Below the pieces are notes generated by a model. That model saw only the letters and a program-made list of their open reading frames with translations, did no database searches and was not told the origin of the DNA. A stretch of DNA of 64,000 nt from VAXT01 sp963698015 (GTDB lineage Bacteria > Actinomycetota > Thermoleophilia > Gaiellales > Gaiellaceae). The stretch is taken from contig OY969109.1 of the NCBI GenBank assembly GCA_963698015.1, positions 868,001 through 932,000 on the forward strand. The letters are read 5' to 3'. A program made the translations under genes and the position numbers. Below are positions 48,739 to 56,880 of this stretch, one piece after another (the first letter of the stretch is position 1; every line of letters begins with the position of its first letter).

Positions 48739-49446
48739 CTACTGCAGCGTCTTCAGGTAGGCGACGAGCGCTGCCAGGTCCTCGTCCGGGATGATCCCGC
48801 CCCAGTGGGGCATGCTCGCGATCGGCGGCTTGCCCAGCACGCTGCCCGAGCGGATCATCTCGGTGATCTTCGCGTCGGTGTTGAACTCCTGTCGGAAGTC
48901 CTGTCCCGAGAGCGGCGGAATCGTCTTGTCCTCCGAGAGCGGATTGGGTACTCCGCCGAGACCGCTCGGGCCATGGCAGTTGATGCAGCCGTCCCTCACG
49001 TACAGTGCGGCGCCGGCGACCGCGTCTCCCTGGTCACGGGGAACGGGGACGGGATCTGCGTCCTTCACCTTCGGCAGGCCGGCGTGGATGTACTCGACGA
49101 GATCGGCGACCTGGGTCTTCGAGATCACGGGCCCCCAGACCGGCATGTACGGCTTCTGCGGGTTCGCGGACTCACCGAGGCCGTGATTGATGATCGAGCT
49201 CAGCTGGGTGATCGTCAGGCTGTTCCCAACGTCCTTCAAGGCCGGAACGTCGGACGAGACGTCGCCCTTGCCCTGCTCGCCGTGACAAGCGGAGCAAGCG
49301 AACTGGTTGAACAGGTGCGCGCCCATCGCGACGTGCGGGTCGCTCGGATTCGTGGCGTTGCTGCCTCCGCCGCCGCATGCTGCGAGACCAACCGCGGCCA
49401 TCGTGACCGACGCGATGAGACCGACAGCCGCCCGTGCTCGGGGCAT
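48739..49446 (-). CDS. Diheme cytochrome c lipoprotein
   Basis: A 235-residue exported cytochrome. The lipobox LAAC (Cys24) anchors it to the membrane. Two c-type haem sites are clear: CSACH (Cys51, Cys54, His55) and CINCH (Cys154, Cys157, His158), each followed by a Met-containing segment (KPYMPVWGP and IASMPHWGG) that would supply the sixth ligand. Two class I cytochrome domains in tandem, probably an electron donor to an oxidase or reductase. Haem attachment would use the ccm genes at 57.8-59.7 kb. It converges on osmC with 2 bases between stop codons. Confidence 0.9.
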   Translation of the reverse strand: MPRARAAVGLIASVTMAAVGLAACGGGGSNATNPSDPHVAMGAHLFNQFACSACHGEQGKGDVSSDVPALKDVGNSLTITQLSSIINHGLGESANPQKPYMPVWGPVISKTQVADLVEYIHAGLPKVKDADPVPVPRDQGDAVAGAALYVRDGCINCHGPSGLGGVPNPLSEDKTIPPLSGQDFRQEFNTDAKITEMIRSGSVLGKPPIASMPHWGGIIPDEDLAALVAYLKTLQ

Positions 49447-49489
49447 GATGCGAGTATCCGCTCAGCCGGGCGATAATTCAAGCCCGTCG

Positions 49490-50158
49490 TCAGTCAGAGC
49501 CGCGCTCGATCCGGCGCGCAGCGAACTCGCCGAAGTCTCCGCCCATCGAGCGGTAGCCCGCCGCCGCTCGGGGGACGTCGTACTCGGTCCGGCGGAACTC
49601 GAAGTCGCCGTCCCACGTCGCCCACGCGGCGCGCACGTCGCCGTCGAGCGGCATCCCCGCGCTGCCCGGGTTGACGAGGTCGGTCCCGTTCGGCCCCGGC
49701 CGCCGGAACTGCTGGTGGCTGTGGCCGAAGACGACGGTCCGGTCGCGCACGCCCGCGAGCATCCGCTCGTCCTCGTCCGACGGCTGCGGTGGGAAGCTCT
49801 CGACGTCCGAGAGCGGCGAGCCGTGGACGTAGAGGACCCCGTCGAGCTCGGCCTGCGCCGGCAGCGCGTACAGCCAGTCGACGAGCGCCTCGTCGTAGGA
49901 GCCGCGGAAGACGTCGTACGTCTCCATCACCTCCGGCCGGTCGAGCGGCGGCTCGCGGAGCCAGCGCTCCCCGTTGCCGCGGATCCACGTCGCGTTCGGC
50001 AGCTCCTTCAGGCGCGCCAGCGTCTCCTCGGGCCAGGGGCTGGGCGTCCCGTAGTCGCCGCCGAGCAGCCAACGGTCGACCTCGAGCCCGCTCGCCTCCT
50101 CCAGGATCCGCTCGAGCGCCGGCAGGTTGCCGTGGATGTCGTACAGGATCCCCAGCAC
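49490..50158 (-). CDS. Metallophosphoesterase, YfcE/MJ0936-like
   Basis: A 222-residue calcineurin-fold phosphoesterase. Motifs in order: LYDIHGNLPALE (D-x-H), LLGGDYG (GD), WIRGNGER (GN[GH]E), YVHGSP and VFGHSHQQF (GHTH). It probably cleaves phosphodiesters or phosphomonoesters in the cytoplasm; substrate unknown. It starts with GTG at 50158, 20 bases from the divergent ETF gene start. Confidence 0.88.
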   Translation of the reverse strand: MLGILYDIHGNLPALERILEEASGLEVDRWLLGGDYGTPSPWPEETLARLKELPNATWIRGNGERWLREPPLDRPEVMETYDVFRGSYDEALVDWLYALPAQAELDGVLYVHGSPLSDVESFPPQPSDEDERMLAGVRDRTVVFGHSHQQFRRPGPNGTDLVNPGSAGMPLDGDVRAAWATWDGDFEFRRTEYDVPRAAAGYRSMGGDFGEFAARRIERGSD

Positions 50159-50165
50159 GGGGCGA

Positions 50166-50171
50166 TAGGCT
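50166..50171 (+). promoter_or_regulatory. -10 element of the fused ETF gene, leaderless
   Basis: TAGGCT lies 7 bases before the GTG at 50179. Confidence 0.5.
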
Positions 50172-50178
50172 CGCAGGT

Positions 50179-51924
50179 GTGAAGGCGATCTGCCTCGTCA
50201 AGCAGGTGCCGGCGCTCGGCGCGATCGAGTTCGACGAGGAGACGCACTCGCTCAAGCGCGAAGGTGTGCCGCTCGAGCTGAACGCCTTCGACAACTACGC
50301 CGTCCGGCACGGCGCCCTGCTCGCCGACCAGGTCGTCGCGATGACCATGGGTCCGCCGCAGGCCGAGGAGGCGCTGCGCGAGTGCCTGGCGCTCGGCGCC
50401 CAGCGGGCGATCCACCTCTCGGATCGCGTCTTCGCGGTCGCGGACACGCTCGGGACTTCGCGAACGCTTGCGCTGGCGGTCGAGAAGGAGGGAGCCGACC
50501 TCGTTCTCTGCGGACGCAAGGCGCTCGACTCCGAGACCTGGCAGGTGCCATGCCAGATCGCCGCGTTCCTCGGCTGGCCGCATGTCACGAGCGCCGCGGC
50601 CGTCGAGCGCTCGGGCTCCACGCTCCGCGTCACGCGGCACACCGATTTCGGCGAGGAGATCTACGAGGTCGAGCTGCCGGTCGTCGTCTCCGTTGCCCTT
50701 CCACCGGAGCAGGCGTCGAGCGGCGATCGGAACGGCCCCATCGACGTCTGGCAGGCGACCGATCTCGTCGACGACCTGCAGCCGGACGACAAGCGCTTCG
50801 GCCAGACCGGGTCACCGACGCGCGTGCTCGCGGTCCGCGACGCCCGGCCCGAGCGAGCCGGGATCCGAGCCGCCGACGCAGAGGAGGCGGTCGCAAGGGT
50901 GAAGGAACTCTTGGCCGAGCGCGCCCCCGAGCCACAGAGCTGGGAGAAGCCGGCCGACATCGCGGAGGAGCCCGGAGCGACGTACGACTGCTGGAGCGTC
51001 TGCGAGCTCGTGGACGGCCGGCTGCGACGAGTGTCGCTCGAGCTGATCGCCAGGAGCCGTGAGCTGGCAGGGAAGCTCGGGGGGCGGGCGGTCGCGCTCC
51101 TGATCGGCCACGAGCTCGACGAGCCTGCGCGCGAGGCAGCGCTCCACGGGGCCGAGGTCGTCTACCTCGCGGACGATCCGGCGCTGGCCGAGTATCAGAC
51201 GGAGTTGTGGACGGAGGTCCTCGGCCGGGTCCTCGTCGAGCACTCACCGCGCGTGCTGCTGATCCCGGCCACGGGCCGGGGACGCGACTACGGCCCGCGG
51301 ACCGCCGGTGAGCTGGAGCTCGGGATGACCGCGGACTGTGTCGGCGTCGACATCGCCAAGGCGGGCCGCCTGCTCCAGCAGAAGCCGGCCTACGGCGGGA
51401 ACATCGTCTCGGTCATCCTTGGCGCGACGACGCCGCAGCTCGCAACCGTGCTTCCCCGCATGTACGAGCCGCTCGAGCCGCGCGACTTCGACACGGAGAT
51501 CCAGCGCCTCGAGATCGTCTCGTTGCCGGAGCCGAAAGTGCGTGTCGTCGAGCGGCGGGGAGACTGCAACTCGTACGACCTGGACGAGAGCGACGTCGTC
51601 GTGGGCGTGGGACCAGGCGTGCAGGACGAGGTGCTCTCTGCGCTCGAAGTGACCGGTGCAGCGCTCGCGGGCACCCGGGAGGCGTGTGAGGCCGGAATCG
51701 TCGAGCGCACGCGCCAGGTCGGGCTCCTCGGCCGCCCGATCGCGCCACACGTCTACATCGGCATCGGAGTCGGGGACGACCTCGAGCACTGGGGCGGTGT
51801 GGTCAAGGCCCGTGTGATCGTCAGCATCGGCGAGGAGACTTCTGACCAGGTGGACGTGTCCGTTTCCGGCGACGCCCGCGAGCTGCTTCCGATCCTGCTT
51901 GACTCGATCCAGCCTCCGGCCTGA
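50179..51924 (+). CDS. Fused electron transfer flavoprotein, beta then alpha subunit
   Basis: A 581-residue single chain. Residues 1 to about 230 match EtfB (KAICLVKQVPALG, NAFDNYAVRHG, CGRKALDSETWQVP with the adenosine-binding loop). From about 269 it matches EtfA (VCELVDGRLRRVSLELIARSRELAG, ATGRGRDYGPRTAGEL, LGMTADCVGVDI, KPAYGGNIVSVI). In the C-terminal FAD domain the usual motifs are changed: QVGLLGRPIAPHVYIGIGVGDDLEH replaces QxGQTGK...GISGAxQH, and SIGEETSD replaces the AINxDxxAP loop. FAD binding may therefore be altered. Beta-alpha fusion keeps both at 1:1. Its acyl-CoA dehydrogenase or quinone partners are not in the window. Confidence 0.9.
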   Translation: MKAICLVKQVPALGAIEFDEETHSLKREGVPLELNAFDNYAVRHGALLADQVVAMTMGPPQAEEALRECLALGAQRAIHLSDRVFAVADTLGTSRTLALAVEKEGADLVLCGRKALDSETWQVPCQIAAFLGWPHVTSAAAVERSGSTLRVTRHTDFGEEIYEVELPVVVSVALPPEQASSGDRNGPIDVWQATDLVDDLQPDDKRFGQTGSPTRVLAVRDARPERAGIRAADAEEAVARVKELLAERAPEPQSWEKPADIAEEPGATYDCWSVCELVDGRLRRVSLELIARSRELAGKLGGRAVALLIGHELDEPAREAALHGAEVVYLADDPALAEYQTELWTEVLGRVLVEHSPRVLLIPATGRGRDYGPRTAGELELGMTADCVGVDIAKAGRLLQQKPAYGGNIVSVILGATTPQLATVLPRMYEPLEPRDFDTEIQRLEIVSLPEPKVRVVERRGDCNSYDLDESDVVVGVGPGVQDEVLSALEVTGAALAGTREACEAGIVERTRQVGLLGRPIAPHVYIGIGVGDDLEHWGGVVKARVIVSIGEETSDQVDVSVSGDARELLPILLDSIQPPA

Positions 51925-51945
51925 AGATGCGAGTCCTTGAACACT

Positions 51946-52329
51946 GTGGCAACCGAGGGCGGGGTCCGCGTACTGCTCGCCGACGACGACGAGGATTTCC
52001 TCGCGTCGCTTCGTGAGCTGATCGAGGCGCAGCGTGAGTTGTCGGTCGTCGCGACGGCGACGAACGGGCTGTCCGCGATCGAGCTCGTCGACGAGCTCGC
52101 GCCTGATGCGGTCGTGCTCGATCTGCACATGCCCCTTTTGGACGGCGTCACGGCCACGGCCCGCCTGCGGCGCGACCATCCGCACCTGTGCCTGATCGCG
52201 CTCACCGGGGACGACGCGCCTGCGCTGCACTCGGCGGCAAAGGAGTCCGGTGCGGACGAGGTTCTCCTCAAGAACGCGTTTATCGACGGCCTCCTCGGCC
52301 GCCTGACCGCAGCGAAAGTCCCGGCTTAA
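51946..52329 (+). CDS. Stand-alone response-regulator receiver domain
   Basis: A 127-residue receiver without an output domain. The acidic pocket is LLADDDEDF, the phosphorylated Asp lies in AVVLDLHMPLLDG, the switch Thr in LIALTGDD, and the Lys in EVLLKNAF. Single-domain receivers act as phosphate relays or by protein contact. GTG at 51946 was preferred; TTG at 51937 would add three residues. It starts 22 bases after the ETF gene; no kinase gene is nearby. Confidence 0.88.
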   Translation: MATEGGVRVLLADDDEDFLASLRELIEAQRELSVVATATNGLSAIELVDELAPDAVVLDLHMPLLDGVTATARLRRDHPHLCLIALTGDDAPALHSAAKESGADEVLLKNAFIDGLLGRLTAAKVPA

Positions 52330-52353
52330 GCGCGCGCCTGGAGCAACCTCAGG

Positions 52354-52426
52354 TGGCGAGGGCCGGAATCGAACCGGCGACACCACGGTTTTCAGCCGTG
52401 TGCTCTACCAACTGAGCTACCTCGCC
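52354..52426 (-). tRNA. tRNA-Phe (anticodon GAA)
   Basis: The minus strand folds into a standard 73-base cloverleaf: acceptor GGCGAGG/CCTCGCC, D-arm GCTC/GAGC, anticodon arm CACGG-CTGAAAA-CCGTG with anticodon GAA, and T-arm GCCGG-TTCGATT-CCGGC, discriminator A. The 3' CCA is not encoded (CCT follows). Confidence 0.97.
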
Positions 52427-52511
52427 GCGCCCGCAGTGTAGCCGCGTCGCGCTCTCGAAATCAGCGGCGGTCCAAGCCGATTCCTCGGCGGTTCCCGACG
52501 CGATTTGGTTC

Positions 52512-52560
52512 GAGCCGCTCCGCGGCTCTTCACTTTTTTGCGCGCGGTGCGCGCAAAAAA
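52512..52560. repeat. Two adjacent inverted repeats between tRNA-Phe and a methyltransferase gene
   Basis: GAGCCGC-TCC-GCGGCTC (52512-52528) is followed by TTTTTTGCGCGC-GGT-GCGCGCAAAAAA (52534-52560), a perfect 12-bp stem. The second has T's before and A's after the GC part on both strands, the reverse of an intrinsic terminator. Read rightwards, the first hairpin followed by a T-run could end plus-strand transcripts. Confidence 0.6.
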
Positions 52561-52598
52561 GGACGTCCGGGCCGGTGCCTCCGCGCCGCGGACGTCCT
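52555..52598 (-). terminator. Intrinsic terminator of the methyltransferase gene
   Basis: On the minus strand AGGACGTCCG (52598-52589) pairs with CGGACGTCCT (52569-52560) across a 19-base loop, and six T's end the structure at 52555. It begins 14 bases after the methyltransferase stop codon. Confidence 0.65.
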
Positions 52599-52611
52599 GG
52601 TAGCAAGAAGC

Positions 52612-53238
52612 CTACGCCTCCCCGCGTCTGCGCGCGGAGAGGGCCGTCCCGTTGCCGGCCGCAAAGTCCGCAAATTCCGCGAAACCGAGTTCGCCCAGCC
52701 GTGACCGCAGCACCTCGGGCGGGACGAAGATCGGCGTCTCGGGCCCGGCCGAGAACGAGAAGACGACGGCCCCGCCCGGTGCGGTGACGCGGGCCAGCTC
52801 CTCGAAGAACGGGATCATGTTCGCGAGCGAGACGAGGTCGAACGAGCCGTCCGGATACGAGAGCCGCTCCGCGTCGGCCCGCTCGAAGCGCACGCGCCCG
52901 GCGACCTCGGGCGGAGTCAGCCGCCTGGCCTCGACGAGCATGTCCTCCGCCAGGTCGACGCCGACCACCTCGGCCTCCGGGTAGCGCTGCGCGAGCATGA
53001 ACGCCGCGCGGCCGGTGCCGGTCCCGAGGTCGAGCGCCCGCTTCGGGCTCAGATCGAGCGCGTCGAGAGCCGCCTCCAGCGGGGCGAACGCTTCGGACGA
53101 ACGCATCTCGTCCCAGCGCGGAGCGATCCGGTTGAACTGCGAGCGCGTCAGCCAACGGAACAGTGGCCAGAGCCGGGGCCGGCGCACGACCTGGTTCGTG
53201 GTGAAGCGCGCGAACTTCCTGCCGACCTGCTCGAGCAT
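52612..53238 (-). CDS. SAM-dependent methyltransferase
   Basis: A 208-residue class I methyltransferase. Motif I RALDLGTGTGRAAFMLAQRYP (near 67-87), the acidic VVGVDLAEDMLVEARRL, DAERLSYPDGSFDLVSLANMIPFFEELARV and VTAPGGAVVFSFS are complete. The N-terminus is basic and aromatic (RRPRLWPLFRWLTRSQFNRIAPRWDEM), as in UbiE-like enzymes. The ATG at 53238 has AAGGGG upstream. The 164 bases between it and the upstream gene's stop hold no evident gene. Substrate unknown. Confidence 0.82.
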   Translation of the reverse strand: MLEQVGRKFARFTTNQVVRRPRLWPLFRWLTRSQFNRIAPRWDEMRSSEAFAPLEAALDALDLSPKRALDLGTGTGRAAFMLAQRYPEAEVVGVDLAEDMLVEARRLTPPEVAGRVRFERADAERLSYPDGSFDLVSLANMIPFFEELARVTAPGGAVVFSFSAGPETPIFVPPEVLRSRLGELGFAEFADFAAGNGTALSARRRGEA

Positions 53239-53402
53239 CAGTGCCCCTTCCAGTGATGCCGCCGAGTCTCTGGGTCGCGAGCACCAAGCCAGGGGCCGCA
53301 CTCCGACGAGCCAAGGTCCACAGACCTTGGTGAGGAGGAGGGTGGACTCTGGCGCCGCGTGATCGCGGGCCAGAGGCCGGCATGTATCGCTGGGAGGGGC
53401 AC

Positions 53403-54209
53403 TTAGTCGGCCAGCTTGATCAGCACGTCGACACCGGGCTGCGCCGAGAAGAACGTGCCAGCCGCGCTGCCGCCGCTGATCGCAATCGCGATGTTCTCGT
53501 AGGCGTCCTCGTAGACGATGATCTCGCCGTCGCGCGCATCGGCGAACGTCCGCGCCGTCACCGCGTAGTACCGCTCGGACGCGATCTCGAGCTCGACGAG
53601 CGTTCCGGGCTCGGCGGCCAGCGTCTCGAGATCCTTCCGCGTCAGGTTGAGCTGCATGTTCCCGAAGCGGTCGACGTAGAGGCACGACGCGCGGATCCGC
53701 CGGTGCGTGACGTCGGGCTTCGGCACATCGAGCCTGACGAGCGACTCGGGCTCGATCTTCGGGCCGACGTCCTCGAGAGCGACCCCGTCGACGAGATGCG
53801 CCGCGACGGGCGAGAACACGTCGCGCCCGTGAAACGTGGCTGAGACGTGATCGAGGACATACGCGCGGTTCGTGATCTCGTGCGCCGCCTCGATCCCGCC
53901 CAGCCTCTCGGCCGCCCGGACGAGCAGCCCGTTGTCGGGCCCGACAAAGAGCCGGTCGTCGCCGGAGCGCAGGGCGATCGATCGGCGCTCGCTCCCTACC
54001 CCGGGATCGACGACGGCCAGATGGACGCCCTTGGGCAGGTACGGAAGCGTGTTCGCGAGCACGATCGCGCCCTGGAGCACGCCGTGCCGCTGGATCCCGT
54101 GCGTGATGTCGAGGATCTCGACCTCGGGCGCGATCACCTTCATCACGCCGTGACAGGTGCCGACGAAGTCGTCCTCGAGCCCGAAGTCGCTGAGGAAGGT
54201 GATCAGCAC
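53403..54209 (-). CDS. SAM hydroxide adenosyltransferase / SAM hydrolase (DUF62 family)
   Basis: A 268-residue protein of the fluorinase/chlorinase superfamily that, in most bacteria, splits S-adenosylmethionine with water into adenosine and methionine. ITFLSDFGLEDDFVGTCHGVM at the N-terminus, LAVVDPGVGSERRSIAL (near 64) and FVGPDNGLL (near 88) are the SAM-pocket motifs; DVFSPVAAHL and YVDRFGNMQLNL follow. The Asp-Arg-His set used for hydroxide is consistent with D of SDFG, R of DPGVGSERR and H near 127 (TFHGRDVF). It starts with GTG one base after the hemD stop and ends the haem operon. Confidence 0.9.
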   Translation of the reverse strand: MLITFLSDFGLEDDFVGTCHGVMKVIAPEVEILDITHGIQRHGVLQGAIVLANTLPYLPKGVHLAVVDPGVGSERRSIALRSGDDRLFVGPDNGLLVRAAERLGGIEAAHEITNRAYVLDHVSATFHGRDVFSPVAAHLVDGVALEDVGPKIEPESLVRLDVPKPDVTHRRIRASCLYVDRFGNMQLNLTRKDLETLAAEPGTLVELEIASERYYAVTARTFADARDGEIIVYEDAYENIAIAISGGSAAGTFFSAQPGVDVLIKLAD

Positions 54210-54210
54210 G

Positions 54211-54849
54211 TCAGCGCGACGCTAACGAACCGACGGCCGCAACGAGGCCGTCCAGATCGTGCGTGTCCGCCTCGGCGACGACCCGAAGCCCGACCGACTC
54301 GGCGACGAGTGTCGTCTGGGGGCCGATCGAGACGACCGGGATGTCCACCCCGAGCGCGGCGAACGACTTCGCGGCCGACCCGGAGGCGAGCACGACGAGA
54401 TCGCCCTCCGGGGGCTCGTTCGGCCGCACGAGCCGCGTTGTGTAGAGCGGGACGAAGTCCGCCCCGAGCTCGTCGATCGGCCCTCGGCGCGACCCTTCGG
54501 CCGCGGCGAACAGCACCCGCCCGGCAGGGCGCGGAAACTCGGCGAGGAGGCTGTCCTGCGACGAGACACGCGGAACGAACGCGGGCTCGACGCCCAGCTC
54601 GCGCAGAGCCTCGGCGGTTCCCGGGCCGACCGCCGCGACCCGCGGCAAGTCCCCGCTCGCGCGCCTGACGAGCTCGGCGGCGCCGTTCGGGCTCGTCACG
54701 ATCACCCAGTCGTAGCCCTCGACGTCAACGAGGTCGTCCGTGGGCTCGATCTCGATCAACGGGCACTCGACGACCTCGTGGCCCTGCTCCTCGAGGCGCC
54801 TGACGAGCGGTCCGGCCTGACCACGCGGGCGAGTGACGACGACCTTCAC
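54211..54849 (-). CDS. hemD: Uroporphyrinogen-III synthase
   Basis: A 212-residue two-domain enzyme that closes and inverts ring D of hydroxymethylbilane. Family features are weak but present: VVVTRPRGQAGPLVRRLEEQGHEV and PLIEIEP at the start, DWVIVTSPNGAAELV (near 47), VAAVGPGTAEALRELG (near 71) and the second-domain SIGPQTTLVAESVGL near the end. It follows hemC in a 4-base overlap, which supports the call. Confidence 0.88.
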   Translation of the reverse strand: MKVVVTRPRGQAGPLVRRLEEQGHEVVECPLIEIEPTDDLVDVEGYDWVIVTSPNGAAELVRRASGDLPRVAAVGPGTAEALRELGVEPAFVPRVSSQDSLLAEFPRPAGRVLFAAAEGSRRGPIDELGADFVPLYTTRLVRPNEPPEGDLVVLASGSAAKSFAALGVDIPVVSIGPQTTLVAESVGLRVVAEADTHDLDGLVAAVGSLASR

Positions 54850-55670
54850 GCCGCGTGCGCGGCCAGCTCGGAGGCGAGCGCCACCGGGTCGTCTCCGGTG
54901 CGGCGCTCGACCCAGCGGCCGTCGGGATCGGCGACGAGCGCCGTCAGCGTCACGCCGTCGTGATGGGCCGCGATCGGAGCGAGGCAGCCTCCGCCGATTG
55001 CCGCGACGCAGGCGCGCTCGAGCTCGACCCTGCGCGCGGTCTCCGAGTCGGTCGCCGCCGCCACGAGGTGCTCCTCGCCGCGCCGGACCTGGAGCGCGAG
55101 CGCACCCTGGCCGGCTTCCGGGAGGATTTCGTCCGGCTCGAAGCGGTGGCCGATCTCGCCCCCGAGGCCGAGCCGATCGAGGCCGCAGGCTGCGAGCACG
55201 ACCGCGTCCAGGCCGCGCTCCCCGCGCTTGCGGAGCCTCGTGTCGATGTTCCCGCGCAGCGGCTCGATCGAGAGGGATGGCTCCAGCGCGAGCAGCTGCG
55301 CTCGGCGCCGAATCGACGCGGTGCCGATCCGCATCCCGGGCTCGATCCCGGAGGCGCCGCAGAGCGCGTCACGCGGGTCCTCGCGCGCCAGATACGCCCC
55401 GACCGCGAGACCGTCAGCGTCCGTCGAGGTCATGTCCTTCGCGGAATGAACCGCAACGTCGATGCGCCCGTCGAGCAGCGCCTCCTCGAGCTCCTTGACG
55501 AAGACGCCCCGCTCGCCGATCTCGCCGAACGGCTTCGTGCGATCGCGGTCGCCGACGGTCGTGATCGGAACGAGCGCGATCTCGATGCCAGGCCCACGGA
55601 TCGCGTTCGCAGCGAGCTCCGCCTGCGTGAGCGCCAGCCGGCTACCGCGGCTTCCGACGCGAATCAGCAT
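54846..55670 (-). CDS. hemC: Porphobilinogen deaminase (hydroxymethylbilane synthase)
   Basis: A 274-residue enzyme that polymerises four porphobilinogens. IRVGSRGSRLALTQAE at the N-terminus, GVFVKELEEALLDGRIDVAVHSAKDMTS, and IGTASIRRRAQLL (arginines that hold the chain) are standard. Cys229 (AIGGGCLAPIAAH) carries the dipyrromethane cofactor. It is somewhat shorter than usual (about 310), mainly at the C-terminal domain. Its start overlaps the hemA end by 29 bases. Confidence 0.95.
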   Translation of the reverse strand: MLIRVGSRGSRLALTQAELAANAIRGPGIEIALVPITTVGDRDRTKPFGEIGERGVFVKELEEALLDGRIDVAVHSAKDMTSTDADGLAVGAYLAREDPRDALCGASGIEPGMRIGTASIRRRAQLLALEPSLSIEPLRGNIDTRLRKRGERGLDAVVLAACGLDRLGLGGEIGHRFEPDEILPEAGQGALALQVRRGEEHLVAAATDSETARRVELERACVAAIGGGCLAPIAAHHDGVTLTALVADPDGRWVERRTGDDPVALASELAAHAA

Positions 55671-56880
55671 TCTCGTCGTCAGGCAGGTCGAACAGATCCC
55701 TCGCCACCTCGACGTAGCCCGTGCCTTCGGTCGCGGCTGCCTGCTTGAGCCGCACGATCGGCACGTGCAGGAGCTTGTTCACGATCTGCGTCGTCAGCGA
55801 TTCGACCGTGCGCCGCTCGCTCTCCGACAGGCCTTCGAGACGGCTCTCCGCCTTGGCCAGCTCACCGGAGCGAATGTTCTCGGCGCGCTCGCGCAACGAC
55901 GCAATCGCCGGCACGACCCGCAGAGTCGACTGCCACTCGCGAAACCGCTCGGCCTCGTGCTCCACGATCGCCTCCGCGCGTTCCGCCTCGCGGCGGCGGC
56001 CGCTGAGGCTCTCGCGGACGACTGCTTGCAGGTCGTCGATGTCGTACAGGTAGCAGTCCTCGAGCTGAGCGAGCCCCGGATCGACATCGCGCGGCACGGC
56101 GAGGTCGATCACGAACAGCGGGCGCCCCCTTCGGTCCGGGACCTGGTCCCGGGACATGATCGATTCGGACGAGCTCGTCGAGGACACGACCACGTCTGCC
56201 TGATCGAGCTCGGCGCCCAGCCGATCGAACGGAGTCGCGCGCGCATCGAACGCCTGGGCCAGCTTCTCCGCGTTCGCCTGAGTCCGGCTCGTCACCGCGC
56301 TGATCGTCGCTCCTCTCGCAGCCAGCGCACGGGCGGCGAGCTCGCTCACCTCTCCGGCCCCCACAAGCAGCACGCGGCACCCCGTCAGGTCGCCGAACAC
56401 CTGCTGAGCCAGGGCAGCGGCCGCCGACGAGACCGATGCGGGGCTCTCGTTGATCGCCGTCTCCGTCCGCACCTTCTTCCCGACGCGAAGCGCCTCTCGG
56501 AACAGCCGGTCGAGCACCGCCCCGTGCGCACCCGCCTCGTAGGCGTCGCGCACCTGGCCGAGGATCTCGCCCTCGCCGGGGACGAGCGAGTCGAGCCCCG
56601 CGGCAACCCGGAACAGGTGCAGCGCCGCCGCCTCGTCGGTCATGCGGTACAGCTCGACCTCCTCGCCGAGCAACGCCTCCGACGCGCGCTTCTCGGCAGC
56701 TTCGGGATCCGCGTCCACGAGGTAGAGCTCGGTGCGGTTGCAGGTCGAGAGGCAGACCGCCTCGCCGCCGCCGGCCATACGCCGCGCGAGCTCCGCCGCA
56801 CCGTCGAGATCGAATGCGACACGCTCCCGCACCTCCACGGGCGAGAGCCGGTGCGACGTGCCGACGAGGACGAGGCTCAC
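55642..56880 (-). CDS. hemA: Glutamyl-tRNA reductase
   Basis: A 412-residue enzyme that makes glutamate-1-semialdehyde, the first committed step of C5-pathway haem synthesis. VLVGTSHRLSPVEVRE at the start, the thioester Cys47 (CLSTCNRTELY), GEGEILGQVRDAYE, and the NADPH domain CRVLLVGAGEVSELAARAL are diagnostic; the C-terminal dimer helix follows (RTVESLTTQIVNKLLHVP). It starts with GTG at 56880 in a 4-base overlap with ccsA. The upstream open frame is run-on over ccsA. Confidence 0.95.
   Translation of the reverse strand: MSLVLVGTSHRLSPVEVRERVAFDLDGAAELARRMAGGGEAVCLSTCNRTELYLVDADPEAAEKRASEALLGEEVELYRMTDEAAALHLFRVAAGLDSLVPGEGEILGQVRDAYEAGAHGAVLDRLFREALRVGKKVRTETAINESPASVSSAAAALAQQVFGDLTGCRVLLVGAGEVSELAARALAARGATISAVTSRTQANAEKLAQAFDARATPFDRLGAELDQADVVVSSTSSSESIMSRDQVPDRRGRPLFVIDLAVPRDVDPGLAQLEDCYLYDIDDLQAVVRESLSGRRREAERAEAIVEHEAERFREWQSTLRVVPAIASLRERAENIRSGELAKAESRLEGLSESERRTVESLTTQIVNKLLHVPIVRLKQAAATEGTGYVEVARDLFDLPDDENADSRRKPR

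Noticed and set aside
52534..52560. Intrinsic terminator at the T6-GCGCGC palindrome
   Set aside because: On both strands the T's precede and the A's follow the GC stem, so no U-tract would trail the hairpin in the RNA.
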